This document shows positions 60,566-64,000 of a stretch of DNA of 64,000 bases, one piece after another. The DNA comes from Acidovorax sp. Leaf160 (GTDB lineage Bacteria; Pseudomonadota; Gammaproteobacteria; Burkholderiales; Burkholderiaceae_C). Made by a program: the position numbers and the translations under genes. Each line of letters begins with the position of its first letter. Positions within the stretch are counted from its first letter, which is position 1. The notes under the pieces were generated by a model, which was not told the DNA's origin, made no database searches, and worked only from the letters and a program-made list of their open reading frames with translations. The stretch covers positions 130,088-194,087 of the forward strand of contig NZ_LMOV01000029.1 of assembly GCF_001424265.1 (NCBI RefSeq). The letters run 5' to 3'.

Positions 60566-61531
60566 ATGACTCTCACCGAACTCAAGTACATCGTCGCCGT
60601 CGCCCGCGAAAAGCACTTCGGCCGTGCCGCGGACGCCTGCTATGTCTCGCAACCCACGCTGTCGGTGGCCGTCAAGAAGCTGGAAGACGAACTGGAGATC
60701 AAGCTGTTCGAGCGCAGCGCGGGTGACGTCTCGGTGACGGCGCTGGGAGAGGACATCGTGCGGCAGGCGCAGAGCGTGCTGGAGCAAGCCGCCGCCATCA
60801 AGGAAATCGCCAAGCGCGGCAAGGACCCGCTGGCCGGCGTGCTGACGCTGGGCGTGATCTACACCGTCGGCCCCTACCTGCTGCCCGAGCTGGTGCGCCA
60901 CGCCATCGCCCGCACGCCGCAGATGCCGCTGATGCTGCAGGAGAACTTCACCACCCGCCTGCTGGAAATGCTGCGCACCGGCGAGATCGACTGCGCCATC
61001 ATGGCCGAGCCCTTCCCGGACACCGGCCTCGCGATGGCGCCGCTCTACGACGAGCCCTTCCTGGCCGCCGTGCCCAGCAGCCATCCGCTGGCCGAACAGG
61101 CCTCGGTGTCGGCCTCGCAGCTCAAGAGCGAAACCATGCTGCTGCTGGGCACCGGCCACTGCTTCCGCGACCACGTGCTGGAGGTCTGCCCCGAGTTCGC
61201 CCGCTACGCCAGCAATGCCGAAGGCATCCGCCGCACCTTCGAGGGCTCTTCGCTGGAGACCATCAAGCACATGGTGTCGGCCGGCATGGGCGTGACGCTG
61301 GTGCCGCGCCTGTCGGTGCCGCGCGACGCCCTGCTCACCGGCACCCGCCGGCGCAAGAGCGACGACAACCACATCCGCTACCTGCCCATCGCCGAGGACG
61401 ACGGCAGCGCGCCGCCGATGCGCCGCGTGGTGCTGGCCTGGCGCCGCAGCTTCACCCGCTACGAAGCCATCGCCGCGCTGCGCAACGCGGTCTATGCCTG
61501 CGAGCTGCCAGGTGTGACGCGCCTGTCCTGA
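60566..61531 (+). CDS. oxyR: Hydrogen peroxide-sensing LysR regulator OxyR
   Basis: A 321-aa LysR-type activator. The N-terminus MTLTELKYIVAVAREKHFGR is typical of OxyR. The redox pair falls exactly at C199 and C208 in GTGHCFRDHVLEVC, the positions known from E. coli OxyR, so peroxide-driven disulfide switching is expected. It follows recG by 244 bases; that gap has GCGGCGGCGG runs but no gene I can support. dps lies downstream, an expected OxyR target. Confidence 0.96.
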   Translation: MTLTELKYIVAVAREKHFGRAADACYVSQPTLSVAVKKLEDELEIKLFERSAGDVSVTALGEDIVRQAQSVLEQAAAIKEIAKRGKDPLAGVLTLGVIYTVGPYLLPELVRHAIARTPQMPLMLQENFTTRLLEMLRTGEIDCAIMAEPFPDTGLAMAPLYDEPFLAAVPSSHPLAEQASVSASQLKSETMLLLGTGHCFRDHVLEVCPEFARYASNAEGIRRTFEGSSLETIKHMVSAGMGVTLVPRLSVPRDALLTGTRRRKSDDNHIRYLPIAEDDGSAPPMRRVVLAWRRSFTRYEAIAALRNAVYACELPGVTRLS

Positions 61532-61804
61532 CGGAGCCCCTGGCACTGCACTGCGCGGCGCAGCGCGGTTCTGGGCACGCGGCACCGGGCCGGCCTACCG
61601 ACGCCGCCGCTGCGGAGATCATCCCGGCGGCCCCACTGCCCGGCGAGCCCGAAATGCCTTCGCGCATGCGCTAAAGTGCCGACACTGCGCGACCCCGAGG
61701 GGCTTGCAGCGCCGTGCGACTGCAGCGCAAGGCTCCCTCGTCTGGCAGACAGTGCAAAGCCGCCACCGTAAGGTGATCAGTTTCGTCAACGAAGGAGTTC
61801 TCCC

Positions 61805-62329
61805 ATGGCCAAGGCCCCCGCCACCAAGCTCGCCGCCACCAGCAAGACCGGCGCGCCCCGCATCAACATCGGCATCAGCGACAAGGACCGTGCCGCCATC
61901 GCCCAGGGCCTGTCGCGCGTGCTGGCAGACACCTACACGCTCTACCTGACCACGCACAACTTCCACTGGAACGTGACCGGTCCCATGTTCAACACGCTGC
62001 ACACCATGTTCATGGGGCAGTACACCGAACTGTGGAACGCGGTGGACCCGATCGCCGAGCGCATCCGCTCGCTGGGCCACCCTGCCCCGGGCTCGTACGC
62101 CCAGTTCGGCAAGCTGACCTCGCTGCCCGACGTGCCCGCCGAGCCGCCCCACGCGCTGGAAATGGTCCGCATTCTGGTCGAAGGCCATGAAGCCGTGGCC
62201 CGCACCGCCCGCGAACTCTTCCCCATCGCCGACAAGGCCAGCGACGAGCCCACGGCCGACCTGCTGACCCAGCGCCTGACGGTGCACGAGCAGACCGCCT
62301 GGATGCTGCGCGCCCTGCTGGAAGAGTAA
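61805..62329 (+). CDS. dps: Dps ferritin-like DNA-protection protein
   Basis: A 174-aa mini-ferritin that oxidises iron with peroxide and can coat DNA. The ferroxidase ligands are present: H54 in FHWNVTGP, H66 in NTLHTMF, D81 and E85 in [13 protein letters not shown] lysine-bearing N-terminal tail ([16 protein letters not shown]) could bind DNA. GAAGGAG lies 7 bases before the ATG. The 273-base gap after oxyR shows no further gene; I could not identify a clear OxyR site in it by eye. Confidence 0.95.
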   Translation: MAKAPATKLAATSKTGAPRINIGISDKDRAAIAQGLSRVLADTYTLYLTTHNFHWNVTGPMFNTLHTMFMGQYTELWNAVDPIAERIRSLGHPAPGSYAQFGKLTSLPDVPAEPPHALEMVRILVEGHEAVARTARELFPIADKASDEPTADLLTQRLTVHEQTAWMLRALLEE

Positions 62330-62427
62330 ATTCGGCAGGCGCCGCCGCGCCGAGCGCCCGCCTCCAGCGCTCTCTGAGACAACGCCCGCCGCTGCGGGCG
62401 TTTCCATTTCCAGCCCGTACTCCGCAT

Positions 62428-63309
62428 ATGCCCATATCCCCCCTGCCCGCCCCGCGATCCCGCCTGTCGCTGTATCTGGACCTGATCCGCTGGAACCGGC
62501 CCGCCGGCTGGCTGCTGCTGCTGTGGCCGACGCTGGCGGCGCTCTGGATCGCGGCCGAGGGCTTTCCCGGCTGGCACCTGCTGGTGGTGTTCACGCTCGG
62601 CACCATCCTGATGCGCAGCGCCGGCTGCTGCGTGAACGACGTGGCCGACCGCGAGTTCGACCGCCACGTCAAGCGCACCGCCCAGCGGCCGGTGACCAGC
62701 GGCGCGGTGTCGCCACGCGAAGCCCTGGCCGTCGGCGCCGTGCTGGCCCTGGTGGCGTTCGCCCTGGTGCTGACGACCAACGCCGCCACCATCGCCTGGT
62801 CGGTCCCCGCGCTGGCCGTGACGCTGGCCTACCCGTTCGCCAAGCGTTTCGTCTCCATGCCCCAGGCCGTGCTGGGCGTGGCCTTCAGCATGGGCATCCC
62901 GATGGCCTTCACGGCGGTGGGGCGCGACGTGCCGTGGCTGGCGCTCTGGCTGGTGCTGGGCAACCTGTTCTGGGTGCTGGCCTACGACACCGAATACGCC
63001 ATGGTGGACCGGGACGACGACCTGCGTATCGGGATGAAGACCTCGGCCATCACGCTGGGGCGGTGGGACGTGCCGGCGGTGATGGGGTTCTATCTTCTGC
63101 TGGTGGTGATCTGGGGGGTGGCGCTGGCGCCGCTGTCGCTGGGCGTTGCCTGGTACCTGGCGCTAGTGGGGGTGCTGGTGCAGGTGGGGTGGCATTGGAC
63201 GTTGATTCGGGGGAGAACGCGGGAGGGGTGTTTTGCGGCGTTCAGGGCGAATCATTGGGTGGGGTTTGTGTTGTTCGTGGGGGTGGTGTTGGGGTTTGCC
63301 TTTCGGTGA
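62428..63309 (+). CDS. ubiA: 4-hydroxybenzoate polyprenyltransferase
   Basis: Prenylates 4-hydroxybenzoate in ubiquinone synthesis at the inner membrane. The 293-aa protein has about eight to nine spans and both aspartate-rich motifs of the family: [20 protein letters not shown] near residue 72 and [20 protein letters not shown] near residue 188 (both within the quoted length). It lies 98 bases after dps. Its last 100 bases become G/T-rich compared with the rest, with reduced third-position C. Confidence 0.96.
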   Translation: MPISPLPAPRSRLSLYLDLIRWNRPAGWLLLLWPTLAALWIAAEGFPGWHLLVVFTLGTILMRSAGCCVNDVADREFDRHVKRTAQRPVTSGAVSPREALAVGAVLALVAFALVLTTNAATIAWSVPALAVTLAYPFAKRFVSMPQAVLGVAFSMGIPMAFTAVGRDVPWLALWLVLGNLFWVLAYDTEYAMVDRDDDLRIGMKTSAITLGRWDVPAVMGFYLLLVVIWGVALAPLSLGVAWYLALVGVLVQVGWHWTLIRGRTREGCFAAFRANHWVGFVLFVGVVLGFAFR

Positions 63310-63312
63310 TTT

Positions 63313-63345
63313 GCTAGCTTTTCTATAGTTATAGGCGCTTTTTAA
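63313..63345 (+). repeat. 58-bp repeat family, truncated copy F
   Basis: GCTAGCTTTTCTATAGTTATAGGCGC resembles the left part of copy A (GCTACACCTTTGATAGCTATAGGC) and starts 4 bases after the ubiA stop. The right half of the repeat is not recognisable, so it seems truncated. Confidence 0.45.
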
Positions 63346-63442
63346 GAGGGGCTGTCAGTTCAGCTCCGACCGTTCGGGGTGAGGTTTTCGAAGCCTCGTT
63401 GCGCTGCCGGGGCGGTGCTGGCGGGGGCTGGGCCTTTGCTTT

Positions 63443-63502
63443 CCGGGGCCGGGATTTCGCCCCGGCGGGCGAGTAACTTTCTTTCGTCTCGCCGAAAGAA
63501 AG
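63443..63502 (+). terminator. Two consecutive hairpins before the large palindrome
   Basis: The first is CCGGGGC (63443-63449) pairing with GCCCCGG (63459-63465). The second is CTTTCTTTCG (63477-63486) pairing with CGAAAGAAAG (63493-63502), loop TCTCGC. Both are perfect. They could end ubiA transcription or form the outer edge of the element at 63504-63975. Confidence 0.55.
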
Positions 63503-63503
63503 T

Positions 63504-63975
63504 CACCAAAGAAAGGGCGACCCTTGATGCTCGGTCGGCGGGTGCTGCCGCAGAACTCACTGCGCGCACTGCGTGCGCTCCGTTCAGACAACTGCGGCAA
63601 GTCAGAGCACGAAGTGCGTGTGTCCTTCGGCACACGCACGCACCCGCCGCCCTGTGCTTCTCGGCACGCACAGAAGGGAGTGGGGAGCCACACGGGCCAT
63701 CGCTGCGCTCGGCCCCCAATGCGCGCGCTGCGCCCAAGCCAGGGCCGAGCGCAGCGACGGCCCGGATCGGGCCTTCGGGTTCCCTTCTGTGCGTGCCGAG
63801 AAGCGCAGCGCGTGAAGGGCGCATGCGTGCCGCAGGACACGCATGCTCAGTTGTCTGAACGGAGCGCTGAAAGCGCGCAGTGAGTTCTGCGGCAGCCCTT
63901 CACGCGCGAGCATCGCAGGTTGCCCCGTAGCGCAGCGAAGGGGACACGCACAGTAGGGTCGCCCTTTCTTTGGTG
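63504..63975. repeat. 472-bp nested inverted repeat (long imperfect palindrome)
   Basis: Five arms pair in order: 63504-63524 with 63955-63975 (21 bp, perfect), 63544-63567 with 63873-63896 (24, perfect), 63575-63594 with 63848-63867 (20, perfect), 63657-63679 with 63781-63803 (23, perfect), and 63694-63715 with 63742-63763 (21 of 22). The loop is about 26 bases. Open frames exist in several phases only because stops are rare in this GC-rich DNA; none looks like a protein. The region 63310-64000 otherwise holds no gene. Confidence 0.9.
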
Positions 63976-64000
63976 GGCGGAGTCAAGTCCGAAGTGCAAC

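Noticed and set aside
58015..60591. An 858-codon frame antisense to recG
   Set aside because: recG is unmistakable on the plus strand; the antisense product has low-complexity composition and no motif.
63360..63913. Several 80-160 codon frames on both strands in the terminal non-coding region
   Set aside because: They lie within the nested palindrome, so both strands give similar Cys/Ala/Arg-rich sequences, and none has a ribosome-binding site or family motif.

Overview
The window is 64 kb of GC-rich DNA from a betaproteobacterium, most likely family Comamonadaceae (Acidovorax/Paracidovorax-like). The basis is the ribosomal protein sequences, Bug/TctC periplasmic receptors, the recG-oxyR-dps-ubiA and thiL/pgpA/cinA gene neighbourhoods, and several short interspersed repeats of a kind seen in that family. 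Genus is an inference; no database search was possible. I saw no rRNA, tRNA, CRISPR array, prophage or complete insertion sequence.

Layout. 1-7.8 kb (minus strand): spc and alpha ribosomal protein operons, rplN to the start of rpoA, with a good sigma70-type promoter just upstream of rplN. 7.8-18.7 kb: a complete glycerol module. glpS-T-P-Q-U-V encode an ABC glycerol importer and glpD follows, all read leftward; the repressor gene glpR and the kinase gene glpK are read rightward. 18.8-28.6 kb: proC, cinA and pgpA, then about 6.9 kb of transport genes (an ABC-2 export system, a one-chain ABC exporter coupled to a LysR regulator, a divergent MFS pump), then thiL. 28.8-36.6 kb: a degenerate GGDEF-EAL protein, an HTH regulator, a YbdK-type ligase, a CPA2 antiporter, a PF10136 membrane protein, apaG and rpe. 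36.8-42.4 kb: two paralogous small secreted proteins, a glucarate dehydratase locus with Bug receptor and LacI regulator, and a DUF2141 protein. 42.7-50.4 kb: gph, a chalcone isomerase-like protein, then trpE, chorismate mutase, trpG, a LysE exporter, trpD, trpC and ung. 50.5-57.9 kb: a LysR/Bug/gamma-glutamyltransferase cassette, EamA transporter, queA and an HD-GYP protein. 58-63.3 kb: recG, oxyR, dps, ubiA. 63.3-64 kb is non-coding and holds hairpins and a 472-bp nested palindrome.

Most unusual signals. (1) A family of 58-bp interspersed repeats has five full copies that align without gaps, plus a fragment. One lies in frame inside thiL, one supplies the start codon and first 13 codons of cinA, and one forms a 14-bp hairpin stem that buries the Shine-Dalgarno sequence of ung. 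(2) A GC-rich intergenic-type repeat is read through in frame inside recG, between the DEQH motif and helicase motif III. (3) Five consecutive inverted-repeat arms of 20-24 bp lie at 63504-63975. (4) The two glycerol ABC ATPases look functionally asymmetric. (5) Several clean palindromes lie where local regulators should bind.

How the genes work together: glycerol is imported by GlpSTPQUV, phosphorylated by GlpK and oxidised by GlpD under GlpR. The trp operon converts chorismate to the indole-glycerol phosphate stage and carries an exporter and a chorismate mutase. OxyR and Dps form a peroxide defence pair. The EAL and HD-GYP proteins point to cyclic-di-GMP turnover.
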